Source: DYQY01 sp964643725
GTDB taxonomy: Bacteria > Margulisbacteria > Riflemargulisbacteria > GWF2-35-9 > DYQY01
Direction: 5' to 3'
Length of the DNA stretch: 29,185 nt
Assembly (NCBI GenBank): GCA_964643725.1
Contig: CAZXTL010000027.1
Location: forward strand, 1-29,185
The translations under genes and the position numbers were made by a program. Each line of letters begins with the position of its first letter. Within the stretch, counting starts at the first letter, position 1. Below, in pieces: positions 1 to 8,747 of this stretch. The notes below the pieces were generated by a model. The model did no database searches. It saw nothing but the letters and a program-made list of their open reading frames with translations, and was not told the DNA's origin.

Positions 1-3000
1 ATATAGATTGGTCTAATCCTAAAAAACCTTTTGAGCTTTTAGTTGTTAGTGAGTCGTCATCCTATGCTATGTTGAGAGCTATTTTTATGAAAGACAAGAA
101 AACTTACGATAAAGTTTGGAAATGGACCAAAGATAATCTTCAGCATAGTCAATTAAAATATGTATATTATTGGAAAGACAATAAGCATCCTGATAATGGT
201 TGGAAAACATTAGCAGAACTTGGTCTCGATGGTGATAATCTATTCGCATGGAGATGGACGCCAACTATTGCTGACAGAGATGGTGACGGGAAAAGAGAGG
301 ATGGAGTTATTTTTTATAGATGGCAGCCTCCATCTAAAGAAAATGATCCGAATAATCCTTGGCGTGATGGTTACGATGCTGCATCTGATGCCGATGAAGA
401 TATTGCTTTAAGTCTTATTATGGCTGATAAGTTATGGGGCAGTAAGAAAGAAGATAAATATTTTGATTACGCGAAAAATGCCAAAGAGATAATTAAAGAT
501 ATTTGGGATAAAGAAACATTTGTTAATAACAATAATCGATATTTTGCTGGTGGCGATAATATTAAGGATATTGAGCCTGGGTATTTGTCACCGTTTACTT
601 ATCGTATTTTTGATGATTTTGACCCTGATCATAATTGGTTAGATTTGGTGGATTCTTCCTATCGTATTTTTCATGAATCATCAGTAATGTCATTTAGTAG
701 TTGGATAGACAAAAAGGGAGAAATACATAACCAGGACCTTAAAAAGAGACAAAAATGGCCTAGGTCTAATCTTCTTCCTGATTGGGTTAATGTTGATAAG
801 GATGGAAAACTTAGAGATGGTCAAAGTAGACGTGAGCCAGAGTTTGGTACTGATGCTTTTCGAGGATTATGGCGTATTGCTGTAGATTATGATTGGTATG
901 GCGACCAAAGAGCAAAAGACTATTTGAAAAGAAATAGTCAATACGGTCCTTATAACTTTTTAACTTTTAGGATGAATGATCGTAAGGGAGACTGGAAAAA
1001 GACAGTCAATTATGATGAGTCTAAAAAGATTGCTTCTGTTTTTTGGCATGATGGGGCATATTCTCTTTATGAATCAAACTATGAGCCAAAAGTAGATAAT
1101 AATTATTTGCAAAACGCATTTAGCTCAAGAGCTAACTGTGCTCAATATGGTGTTTATTTGTCATATTTTTGGGGTTCATATTTAGTTGATCCTAACCCTA
1201 AAACATTTGCCATGATAGAAAAACTTTTGAATCCTTTAATTACTCCTGAAGCAGATGGTTTCAGTAAGCGTCAATATGTTATTCCTGATGACCAAATGGC
1301 AAACGAAACACCAGAAAATCTTGCTAAGCATATTCCTGCTGAAAAGGTAGATGCAAGGACAGAGATTGGTACTCCTTATGATGAGGGTGATGGTTGGTAT
1401 TCTAAAAGTGCTGAGGGTGGCTATTGGACAGTTTTTGACCATTCTGAATGGAATGCACAAATGGATTATTTTAGTAGTACTTGGGCATGGTTTGGGTTGG
1501 CTCACTTTGCTGGGCTTATCAAAAACTTTTATATACATGATAATCTTAAGCCACAAGTAATGGATTTTGACCTTTATCTCGATTCTGGTTTTAATTATAT
1601 GGTTGGTAAAGATCCTATAATCCTAGACGCTGTCTATATTAAGGCAGAAGGAAAAGACAAGAATCCTAATCGTAGAGATTTCTTTTATATAAAAGTTGAG
1701 TCTAACCAAGAAGGCGCAGAAAATATTATCGTTAAAGTAGCAGAAACAGGTAAACATACAGGTGTATATACTGGCAGTTTTAGTGTTGGGTTAAAAAGCA
1801 GTAAGGCTGGTAAAGTGATTGCTGCTTCTGTTGGTAAGGAGATTAAGCTTACAGTCGTTCATCAGCCAAAACTATTTAAAACTTATAAAATAGGAAAGTT
1901 AGTTATTCCTACAGTGTTAGAAGATTTCGAGAATGGTGCCTATGATGACGCTAATCCGTTAGCTTGGTGGACAGATTCTATTTTTCCTAGTTCAGGTAAA
2001 CCAGCTTTTGTTCAGGGTACTGATTCTGGTATATATGTATGGAAAGATACTATGTGGCATGTTCGTTTTTTAGCTGGTGCAAATAAAGAAATTTATCACG
2101 GCATGATAATTACAGATGGGAAAATAAATTTTGCAAATTCTTTATCTACTGAGTCTACGGATCAATTTAAAAAGTTAGAAAGATCGATAGATTTTAGTTT
2201 TTCTGACTATAAAGGGTTAGATGGAATTGATTTCACAGCAGATGGGACATATGTAGTTTTTGATATTAAAAGAAATGGCGTTTATGTTCTAGATGCATTT
2301 AAGATAGGGCTAGAAGGGCTTAGTTCTTTCGGTGCACCTTTAGTCCTTAGAAATAATGGACAAACAGGATCTTATCAATTTTCAATGTCAAAAGATATAG
2401 CATCTAATTCAAGTTATGCCTTAAAAATCAATAAACAATATATAGGTAAAGGATATCCATATTTAGGAGCAGTTATTTTTAATGAAGCGCATAAGGATTG
2501 GAGTCAGTTTGATGAGTTTGAGTTTGATGTTTATCTTAAAGAAGACATTGGGACTATCAGAGTAGACATCCAAGATACAGATGGAACAGTAGTTATTGTA
2601 AATGGATATAACCCTTGGAGTAATGCTAAAGGAGCTGGTTGGTATAAATGGAGATCAAGTAACCTTTTAGGTGTAGACGTTAATGCTAATTTACTTCAAC
2701 CATTTTCTATTCGCTATCGTAACTGGTGGAAGGGATGGTCTTTTGATAAGGGAAGGAATGTAGATAAAACTAAGGAAATCAACCTAACTTCTATTAAAAA
2801 TATTATGTTTTGTATTAATGGAGGGAATAAAGATAATTCAGAGTTGATTATCGATAACCTTACTTTGAAAAAAGAAAATTATTACTATGGGTTTAATAAG
2901 CCTCGAGCTATAAGTAATATAGAGTTTTATGAAGATAAGGCGTTTACTAAGGTAATTACAGCTGATTCAGTTTTAAAAAGAGACAATATTTATATACAAG

Positions 3001-5738
3001 TTAAAGGAAAAGATTCATCCAAAGATACAATAGACAGGTTTAAGATAAAGGTAGAAACAACAGACAGACATTTAGGTTGTGAAGATATGGATCTAGAGGT
3101 ATTAGAAACAGATATTAATACTGGGATTTATCGTGGTCAACTTAAAATAGGAGTTTATTCTGATTTTGCACAAAAAATGATTGGTGCAAGTGCCGGAAGC
3201 ACAATTAGAGTTTTTTCTGATGTAAGAAAAGGGTTTATAAAAAAATTAAAAATAGGAGAGTTTAACCTAAAGATATTGTTAGATAATTTTGACGATATTG
3301 CTGCTGGTATAAGGCCTGACTCTTGGTGGGTGGATAATATTGACCCAACAGATGGAAGACCAATTTATCCTGCAGGTCAGAAACTTGGTTATTTTCTTTG
3401 GAAGGAAAATGGAACTTGGTTTTTAAGATGGTCATCTGATCAGACATCACATCAGTTCACTGGTCAACTAAAAAGTGATGGGAAAATAAACATTATTAAT
3501 AGATTCAATATAGAACAAGGGGATTCTATAGTTCAGGAGTCACCTAAGTTTATTGACTTCTCTACTTATGAAAAGTTTGCAGAAGATGGTATCGATTTCA
3601 CTGTTGATGGTAGCTTTGTAGAGTTTGACCTTTATATAGATGGCAAGAAGTATCCTCAGAAAACTTCTGTTGGTCCTAATGAATGGAATAAAGCGTATAC
3701 AATACCTTTTATTGTTAAAGAGTTTGGGCGTACGAAATCTTATGATTTAATGATAACTAATAAGAATAGAGTATCAGTTCCTAATTCATTATTAGTGTCT
3801 AAAACATACTTTAGTAAGGATTATCCTTATTTCGGTAAATGGGGTCTTAGTGGTGATCTTAAGAAATGGGACGATAAAAACGAGTTTACTTTCTGGATAT
3901 ATTTGCCAGGCAACATAGGAGACATTCAAGTAGATATCGAAGACCAGAACAGACAAACTGCTATTCTTAATTCCTATAATCCTTATGATTATAATAAAGG
4001 TCCAGGCTGGTATTTGTGGAAGTCAAATTACCCATCAGGAAGAGCAGTATCAGCGAGAGCAATAGATGTTAGGCCTATTAAAGATAGAAGATTTTGGAAA
4101 TCATATGATACTACAATTGAAGATTATGTAGACGTAACTCGTAAATTTAAATTAGGAGATATCCTTAACCTTGAGTTAAGTGTTGGTGGAGGAGAAAAGG
4201 CAGATTCTCTTGTTAATATCGATGACATGTATCTGATAAGAGGGAATAAGCACGTAGGAAGAACAAACCCAAAGAGTATTGATTATATTAAATTATTTAA
4301 TGATGAAAGCTATAGTTTTCAAATTAAAGATCTTATAATTTCTCAGAAGGTGTATGTTGAGGTTAAAGGTAAAGATGGGGATAATAATAGTAGAGATAAG
4401 ATTAATATTGAGATTTATAGTAATGATGAAGTTGTTGAGGATAAGTCCATCTCTGTTGTTTTAGAGGAGACAGGTGTTGGTACAGGAATTTATAGAGGGG
4501 TTTTTTATACAGACTTAAATACTTATAAAGATGAAGATATTTTAGGGGCAGCTTGGGGTAGCAAAGTAAAAATAGTTCCTCCAATTTTGCCAGATAAAAG
4601 TGTAGAGTTTGAGATAGGATTATTTGATCTTTTTTATATTATTGATGATTTTAAAGATGGAAGTATTAGTGATAAGTATCCTGTTACTTGGTGGATTTCT
4701 GGAACAAACGAAGCGGATAGGTCTTATATGCTCAATGTAGTTGGAAAAACAGGAAGTAAACAGCTTAAGGTAGATAAAAGATATAGAGGAGATGATTATC
4801 CATACTTTGGTGCATGGGGGTTAGCCGGACGTTATTCTGATTGGTCAGATAAAGAAGATTTAGTAGTAGAAATGCAATTAGCAAATAATCCGGGAGAGTT
4901 AAGAGTGGACATTGAGGATGTTGCTGGTAATAAAGCTGTGCTAAATGGTTATTCATCATGGGATCCTAAAAAAGGTTCAGGCACATATGAATGGTCTGCT
5001 GCTCAGGGTTCTGGTTCAGATGTAGACATGAATCTTGTTCAGAAAGGTAAAATAAGGGATAGAGCTTGGTGGAAAGGTTGGAGTAGTGAGCAACAAAATT
5101 ATGTTGATATGACGTCAGACTTTGATTTTTCTAAAGTTATTAATGTTCAGTTTTTATTAGACAGTGCAGGTAAAGTAGACCAATCAGTTAAGATAAATAA
5201 AATATATTTAAAAAATAAAAACTATCGTGTAGGCAAAAGTCGTCCTTTAACAGTCAGTTCAATTAAGCTTTTTCATGACCCTGGATATTTGGTTGAAATA
5301 GGCAAAGATGATCATATTAAGTTTAAAAAACTTTATGTTCAAATAGCAGGGAAAGATGCAGATCCTAAGAGATTGGATTTTTTTGATTCAACCTTGTTTG
5401 TTTATCCATTAGGGGCCAGCTATTATCCAGTAAAAGTACGATTAAATGAAACATCCAGTAGCAGTGGGTTATATAGAGGAATGGTAGATTTTGGTTCTGT
5501 ATATAGTCCAATGACTCTTGCTCATGTAAAAGTGAAAGACAGTGTTGCTGTAGAGTATGATAAGAAGGACAGAACAAAGAAATTTTTAATAGTATCTTTA
5601 CTTGATTTTGATCCAAAAATGTATGCTGGTTTAGAAAAAGGATTTGGTATCCCATGGAAATATATTATTTTACTAATAATTCTTTCTGGAGTAATAATTT
5701 ATCTTTATCGGAAAAGTAGAAAAGATAAAAATAAGTAA
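1..5738 (+). CDS. Giant exported glycoside hydrolase family 8 protein with repeated accessory domains (5' partial)
   Basis: The reading frame is open from the window edge, so the true start lies upstream; the ATG at 69 is internal. The first half reads as a GH8 endo-glucanase-like domain (roughly 1-1560). The usual GH8 catalytic acid Glu is encoded at 51-53 in VSESSSYAML. The second conserved acidic block, ASDADEDIA, is at 381-407, and FGTDAFRGLWRIAVDYDWYG follows near 845-900. Known GH8 enzymes cut beta-1,4 glucans, xylan or chitosan; the substrate here cannot be read. After the catalytic domain come about 1,300 residues of repeated beta-rich modules (listed separately), several resembling carbohydrate-binding jelly rolls. 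The end is a hydrophobic helix (YIILLIILSGVIIYLY) followed by Arg/Lys residues, a membrane anchor without LPXTG. The protein is therefore probably exported and tethered. The DUF4380 gene follows after 12 bases. Confident in GH8 and anchor, not in substrate. Confidence 0.85.
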   Translation, partial: IDWSNPKKPFELLVVSESSSYAMLRAIFMKDKKTYDKVWKWTKDNLQHSQLKYVYYWKDNKHPDNGWKTLAELGLDGDNLFAWRWTPTIADRDGDGKREDGVIFYRWQPPSKENDPNNPWRDGYDAASDADEDIALSLIMADKLWGSKKEDKYFDYAKNAKEIIKDIWDKETFVNNNNRYFAGGDNIKDIEPGYLSPFTYRIFDDFDPDHNWLDLVDSSYRIFHESSVMSFSSWIDKKGEIHNQDLKKRQKWPRSNLLPDWVNVDKDGKLRDGQSRREPEFGTDAFRGLWRIAVDYDWYGDQRAKDYLKRNSQYGPYNFLTFRMNDRKGDWKKTVNYDESKKIASVFWHDGAYSLYESNYEPKVDNNYLQNAFSSRANCAQYGVYLSYFWGSYLVDPNPKTFAMIEKLLNPLITPEADGFSKRQYVIPDDQMANETPENLAKHIPAEKVDARTEIGTPYDEGDGWYSKSAEGGYWTVFDHSEWNAQMDYFSSTWAWFGLAHFAGLIKNFYIHDNLKPQVMDFDLYLDSGFNYMVGKDPIILDAVYIKAEGKDKNPNRRDFFYIKVESNQEGAENIIVKVAETGKHTGVYTGSFSVGLKSSKAGKVIAASVGKEIKLTVVHQPKLFKTYKIGKLVIPTVLEDFENGAYDDANPLAWWTDSIFPSSGKPAFVQGTDSGIYVWKDTMWHVRFLAGANKEIYHGMIITDGKINFANSLSTESTDQFKKLERSIDFSFSDYKGLDGIDFTADGTYVVFDIKRNGVYVLDAFKIGLEGLSSFGAPLVLRNNGQTGSYQFSMSKDIASNSSYALKINKQYIGKGYPYLGAVIFNEAHKDWSQFDEFEFDVYLKEDIGTIRVDIQDTDGTVVIVNGYNPWSNAKGAGWYKWRSSNLLGVDVNANLLQPFSIRYRNWWKGWSFDKGRNVDKTKEINLTSIKNIMFCINGGNKDNSELIIDNLTLKKENYYYGFNKPRAISNIEFYEDKAFTKVITADSVLKRDNIYIQVKGKDSSKDTIDRFKIKVETTDRHLGCEDMDLEVLETDINTGIYRGQLKIGVYSDFAQKMIGASAGSTIRVFSDVRKGFIKKLKIGEFNLKILLDNFDDIAAGIRPDSWWVDNIDPTDGRPIYPAGQKLGYFLWKENGTWFLRWSSDQTSHQFTGQLKSDGKINIINRFNIEQGDSIVQESPKFIDFSTYEKFAEDGIDFTVDGSFVEFDLYIDGKKYPQKTSVGPNEWNKAYTIPFIVKEFGRTKSYDLMITNKNRVSVPNSLLVSKTYFSKDYPYFGKWGLSGDLKKWDDKNEFTFWIYLPGNIGDIQVDIEDQNRQTAILNSYNPYDYNKGPGWYLWKSNYPSGRAVSARAIDVRPIKDRRFWKSYDTTIEDYVDVTRKFKLGDILNLELSVGGGEKADSLVNIDDMYLIRGNKHVGRTNPKSIDYIKLFNDESYSFQIKDLIISQKVYVEVKGKDGDNNSRDKINIEIYSNDEVVEDKSISVVLEETGVGTGIYRGVFYTDLNTYKDEDILGAAWGSKVKIVPPILPDKSVEFEIGLFDLFYIIDDFKDGSISDKYPVTWWISGTNEADRSYMLNVVGKTGSKQLKVDKRYRGDDYPYFGAWGLAGRYSDWSDKEDLVVEMQLANNPGELRVDIEDVAGNKAVLNGYSSWDPKKGSGTYEWSAAQGSGSDVDMNLVQKGKIRDRAWWKGWSSEQQNYVDMTSDFDFSKVINVQFLLDSAGKVDQSVKINKIYLKNKNYRVGKSRPLTVSSIKLFHDPGYLVEIGKDDHIKFKKLYVQIAGKDADPKRLDFFDSTLFVYPLGASYYPVKVRLNETSSSSGLYRGMVDFGSVYSPMTLAHVKVKDSVAVEYDKKDRTKKFLIVSLLDFDPKMYAGLEKGFGIPWKYIILLIILSGVIIYLYRKSRKDKNK
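1628..5570 (+). repeat. Three tandem multi-domain protein repeats within the GH8 gene
   Basis: Three domain types recur in order. Type A (near 1628-1866, 2964-3225, 4330-4590, 5308-5570) is 80-90 residues with GKD, then ETGxxTGxYxG. Type C (near 1914-2160 and 3273-3520, shortened at 4635-4720) opens with an acidic DF/NF motif, then WW and a Y/F-x-W-K segment. Type B (near 2380-2880, 3745-4260, 4720-5225) has YPYxG, RVDIxD, an NGYNPW-like turn, then WWKGW and a hydrophobic strand ending in ID. The array is A, then C-B-A three times. Module 3 lacks the second half of C, including the DGIDFTxDG stretch. Type B looks like a carbohydrate-binding beta-sandwich; this is inference. Divergence between copies indicates old duplications. 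Confidence 0.75.
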
Positions 5739-5750
5739 GAATTTATTTAA

Positions 5751-6533
5751 GTGACACAACAATTATTAGAAGACGGAAACGTAAAGGTTATTATTGATTC
5801 TACACATGGTGGAAGAATACAGCAGCTATACTTTCATGACACACCTCTCTTTTATATTCCAGATCAATTGAAGCCTAATAGTTGGGTTAATTATGGTGGT
5901 GATTTTTTATGGGTAGCTCCTCAACATAAATGGGGTGGTTGGCCACCAGTCAAAGAGTTCGATTCTTTGGCTTGGGATGTCTCTTGTTCTGGCAAAAAAG
6001 TAATTGTTACATCCAAAGAATGGAACGGCATTGTTTTAGAACGCTCCTTTCTATTAAATGGGGGATGTTTAATTGTAGAGAACTCAGCGTTAAATAAGTC
6101 AAAGGTAGATGTAGAATGGGGTCTTTGGAATATCTCACAGTTGCCTTTAGTAGACCTGCAGGTCAGCTTTAATGTTGACAAACTTAAAGTATTTGATTTT
6201 CCAAATAATGTTAGTGAAGAGTTATTATTAGCAGATGGAAATTTAATTAAGAGTGGGGACAAATATACTGTTTATCCTAAAAATGGTATGGATTTCAAAG
6301 TTGGAGGAATGGCCAACAATAATAAGATCAGCTGTAAAATAGGCGATATTATTTTAGAAAAAGAAATTTTTTTAAGCGAAAAACAACAGAAGACAGAATT
6401 TCCGCACGAGTGTAATATTGAAGTATATAAAAATGACAATTACTTGGAAGCTGAGTTGGTTTGGCCTTTAGTAGTTTTGGCTCCTGGTGAAAGATATATT
6501 GGTATTCAAAAGTATACAGTTAAGAAAGGATGA
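5751..6533 (+). CDS. DUF4380 / aldose-epimerase-like protein
   Basis: A 260-residue protein starting at GTG, 12 bases after the GH8 stop. It has no evident signal peptide. The N-terminal GGRIQQL segment, then NYGGDFLWVAPQHKWGGWPP, is the pattern of the DUF4380 group of galactose-mutarotase-like beta-sandwich proteins. Family members are uncharacterised sugar-binding or sugar-isomerising proteins. The adjacency to a polysaccharide hydrolase agrees with a carbohydrate role, but no catalytic residue can be assigned. The Shine-Dalgarno is weak, suggesting coupling to the upstream gene. It ends at TGA (6531-6533), which overlaps an ATG at 6530 by the common ATGA arrangement. The next gene's conserved N-terminus nevertheless continues in this same frame after the TGA, not in the frame of that ATG (see the MBL entry). 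Confidence 0.65.
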   Translation: MTQQLLEDGNVKVIIDSTHGGRIQQLYFHDTPLFYIPDQLKPNSWVNYGGDFLWVAPQHKWGGWPPVKEFDSLAWDVSCSGKKVIVTSKEWNGIVLERSFLLNGGCLIVENSALNKSKVDVEWGLWNISQLPLVDLQVSFNVDKLKVFDFPNNVSEELLLADGNLIKSGDKYTVYPKNGMDFKVGGMANNNKISCKIGDIILEKEIFLSEKQQKTEFPHECNIEVYKNDNYLEAELVWPLVVLAPGERYIGIQKYTVKKG

Positions 6534-6539
6534 AAAGTT

Positions 6540-7355
6540 ATTTTTTCTTATATTCCATTTTTTAGTGGTAGTTCAGGTAATTGTACTCTTGTAGAGACGT
6601 CCAAAGTAAAGGTTTTGGTTGATATAGGTGTCTCTTATAAAAAAGTATCAGATAGCCTGAGATTATTTAATATTAACATTGATGAGATAACGAGAGTTTA
6701 TATTACGCATGCGCATGGTGACCATGTCTCAGGTCTTGTAATGTTCATGAAAAATCATCCAGTTGACGTTTTTACAAGAGAAGCGACCAAAAGGGTTCTG
6801 TTATTTAAATATCCTGAATTATCGCGTTTTGAGCAAAGGATAAAAATACTCAATGGATGCAATGAAGATAAGTTAGAGGATTTAGTTATTAGGTATTGTA
6901 GATTGCCACATCAAGGAAAAGGCATAGAACATGATGACACTGGAGAACATATTGGTTTCGTTTTTGAATCAGCTGGTTATCGGATGTCTTTTATGACTGA
7001 TTTGGGACATCTTACAGATAATATGAAAAAGTTTCATAGTAATAATGATGTATATTTTATTGAGGCTAATTATGATTTGGATATGCAGAATTCATCCAAT
7101 AGGCCAGTTTTTCTAAAAAATAGGATTATTGGTGATCATGGTCACCTATCTAATATTCAGACTGCTGAATATTTATATGAATTAGTAGATTCAGATAAAA
7201 CTAAACATGTCTTCTTAGCTCATTTAAGTAGAGACTGTAATAGTTCAGAATTGGCAGTGAATACCGTTAGAAATAAGCTACAGACTCATCCAGTAGGTGC
7301 TAAAATAGAAATACATACAGAGCAACTTAAGAGATATTTCATAAAAGCGACTTAA
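6540..7355 (+). CDS. MBL-fold hydrolase, WalJ/YycJ family, with abnormal start region
   Basis: A metallo-beta-lactamase-fold protein, probably a nuclease-like hydrolase of the YycJ/WalJ group. The metal motif HAHGDH is at 6708-6725. Downstream are TDLG, EANYD, DHGHLSN and HLSRDCN, all in the family order. The family's N-terminal SGSSGN signature is at 6564-6581, and the frame is open from 6534. It has no ATG, GTG or TTG before the TTG at 6615, which would delete that signature. Two readings are possible. The first is an ATT start at 6540 or 6552. The second is a single-base frame break: the ATG at 6530 overlaps the upstream stop in ATGA, and removing one A from the run 6533-6536 joins it in frame as MKVIFSYIPFFSGSSGN. 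The second matches the expected N-terminus best. The coordinate given uses the ATT option. dnaB follows after 45 bases. Confidence 0.8.
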   Translation: MFSYIPFFSGSSGNCTLVETSKVKVLVDIGVSYKKVSDSLRLFNINIDEITRVYITHAHGDHVSGLVMFMKNHPVDVFTREATKRVLLFKYPELSRFEQRIKILNGCNEDKLEDLVIRYCRLPHQGKGIEHDDTGEHIGFVFESAGYRMSFMTDLGHLTDNMKKFHSNNDVYFIEANYDLDMQNSSNRPVFLKNRIIGDHGHLSNIQTAEYLYELVDSDKTKHVFLAHLSRDCNSSELAVNTVRNKLQTHPVGAKIEIHTEQLKRYFIKAT

Positions 7356-7380
7356 AGAAATCCTTTTACTTAGGTATAAT
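7352..7380 (+). promoter_or_regulatory. Possible sigma70-type promoter for dnaB
   Basis: A perfect TATAAT lies at 7375-7380. A poor -35 candidate (TTAAAG, 7352-7357) sits 17 bases upstream and overlaps the end of the MBL gene. A strong RBS GGAGG (7391-7395) precedes the ATG at 7401. The promoter would let dnaB be transcribed separately from the upstream genes. Confidence 0.4.
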
Positions 7381-7400
7381 AAAGTTTATCGGAGGAACAG

Positions 7401-8747
7401 ATGGCAGAACTAGAAAGAAAGATACCACCACAGAATCTTGACGCTGAACAGTCAGTATTAGGTGCAATATTAATTGACTCAGAAGCAATTCAAAGGGTTT
7501 TAGAAGTAGTAATGCCTGATTATTTTTATAAGAATGCTCACCAAATTATTTATCAGACAATGTTAGATTTAATAACAAAAGCTGAACCAGTTGATTTAGT
7601 AACGTTAAGTGAGAAGCTTAGAATCAACAATGATTTAGAGCGTGTAGGAGGTATGACCTATTTAACCGATCTTGTAGATGTTGTAAGCACATCAGCAAAT
7701 ATTGAATATTACGCAAAGATAGTAGAGGAGAAGGCAGTACTTAGAAATCTAATTACTACTGGCTCTAATATTGTTGAACAAGCTTTTTCGGAGTCACTTG
7801 AGGTTACGGATATCTTAGATCAAGCTGAACAGCAGATATTTAAAGTAGCAGATAAGAGAATGAAAAAAGGATTCACTCATATTGGGAGTATATTAGGAAC
7901 AGTAATGGATGAAATAGAGGCCATGTACAATAATGAAATAAGCTTATTAGGTCTTTCTTCAGGGTTTGTAGATTTAGATAGAATAACATCTGGTTTTCAG
8001 AATTCTGACTTAATAATCTTAGCTGCTCGTCCAAGTGTAGGTAAAACAGCTCTAGCACTTAATTTTTTAATGGACGCAGCAGTAAGGCAAAATAAGTGCG
8101 TTGCTATGTTTAGCTTGGAAATGTCCAAGGAATCGCTAGTTAGTCGTATGCTTTGTGCTCATGCTCAAATAGACTCAAACAAACTTAAAACAGGTAATTT
8201 ACAAGATAATGATTGGAAGAAGCTAATGCGGTCTCTAGGTAAACTGGATGAAGCAAAGATTTTTATTGATGATTCATCCTCAATGACTGCACTTGAGATT
8301 CGAGCAAAGGCAAGAAGGATTAAGGCAGAAAAAGGTCTTGATTTGGTAGTTATCGACTATTTGCAGCTTATGCACGGAAGTAAATCAAGGGCTGAGAATA
8401 GAACACAAGAAATATCAGAGATCTCAAGACAGCTTAAAGCAATCGCAAGAGAGCTAAAGGTTCCTGTTTTGGCTCTTTCACAGTTAAGTCGATCAGTAGA
8501 GCAAAGAAATGATAAACAACCCAAATTAAGCGACTTAAGAGAATCAGGAGAAATAGAACAGACGGCAGACTTGGTTATTTTTATTCATAGAGAAGATTTC
8601 TACGACCATCAGAATGCAGGGCCAAATAGCTTAACAGATATTATTGTTGCCAAACATAGAAATGGTCCTACTGGTAAATGTCAGTTAGTTTTTCAGAAAG
8701 AGATCACTAAATTTAGATCAAAAGAGACAACAGAAGATGCTGGGTAG
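7401..8747 (+). CDS. dnaB: Replicative DNA helicase DnaB
   Basis: A 448-residue hexameric 5'-3' replicative helicase that unwinds DNA ahead of the replisome. The N-terminal primase-interacting domain is recognised by PPQNLDAEQSVLGAIL near residues 9-24. The RecA-like C-terminal domain has Walker A ARPSVGKT at about 209-216 and Walker B LVVIDYLQL near 315-323. It is followed by QLSRSVEQR and the DLRESGEIEQTADLV segment typical of DnaB. Length is normal and no intein is present. The start is ATG with GGAGG six bases upstream. The last 11 bases overlap the LptD-like gene. Association with envelope genes is not functionally informative. Confidence 0.97.
   Translation: MAELERKIPPQNLDAEQSVLGAILIDSEAIQRVLEVVMPDYFYKNAHQIIYQTMLDLITKAEPVDLVTLSEKLRINNDLERVGGMTYLTDLVDVVSTSANIEYYAKIVEEKAVLRNLITTGSNIVEQAFSESLEVTDILDQAEQQIFKVADKRMKKGFTHIGSILGTVMDEIEAMYNNEISLLGLSSGFVDLDRITSGFQNSDLIILAARPSVGKTALALNFLMDAAVRQNKCVAMFSLEMSKESLVSRMLCAHAQIDSNKLKTGNLQDNDWKKLMRSLGKLDEAKIFIDDSSSMTALEIRAKARRIKAEKGLDLVVIDYLQLMHGSKSRAENRTQEISEISRQLKAIARELKVPVLALSQLSRSVEQRNDKQPKLSDLRESGEIEQTADLVIFIHREDFYDHQNAGPNSLTDIIVAKHRNGPTGKCQLVFQKEITKFRSKETTEDAG

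Noticed and set aside
1236..1556. Minus-strand frame within the GH8 gene
   Set aside because: It lies wholly inside a strongly supported coding region and has no domain pattern.
5600..5738. Sortase (LPXTG) or PEP-CTERM sorting signal at the GH8 protein end
   Set aside because: There is a helix and basic tail but no LPXTG or PEP motif before it; a plain membrane anchor is all that can be supported.
5751..7355. In-frame TGA at 6531 joining the DUF4380 and MBL frames as a read-through or recoded fusion
   Set aside because: TGA serves as the normal stop of aroB, aroA and the YqeY gene here, and the two proteins belong to separate families with complete ends. A start anomaly explains it better.
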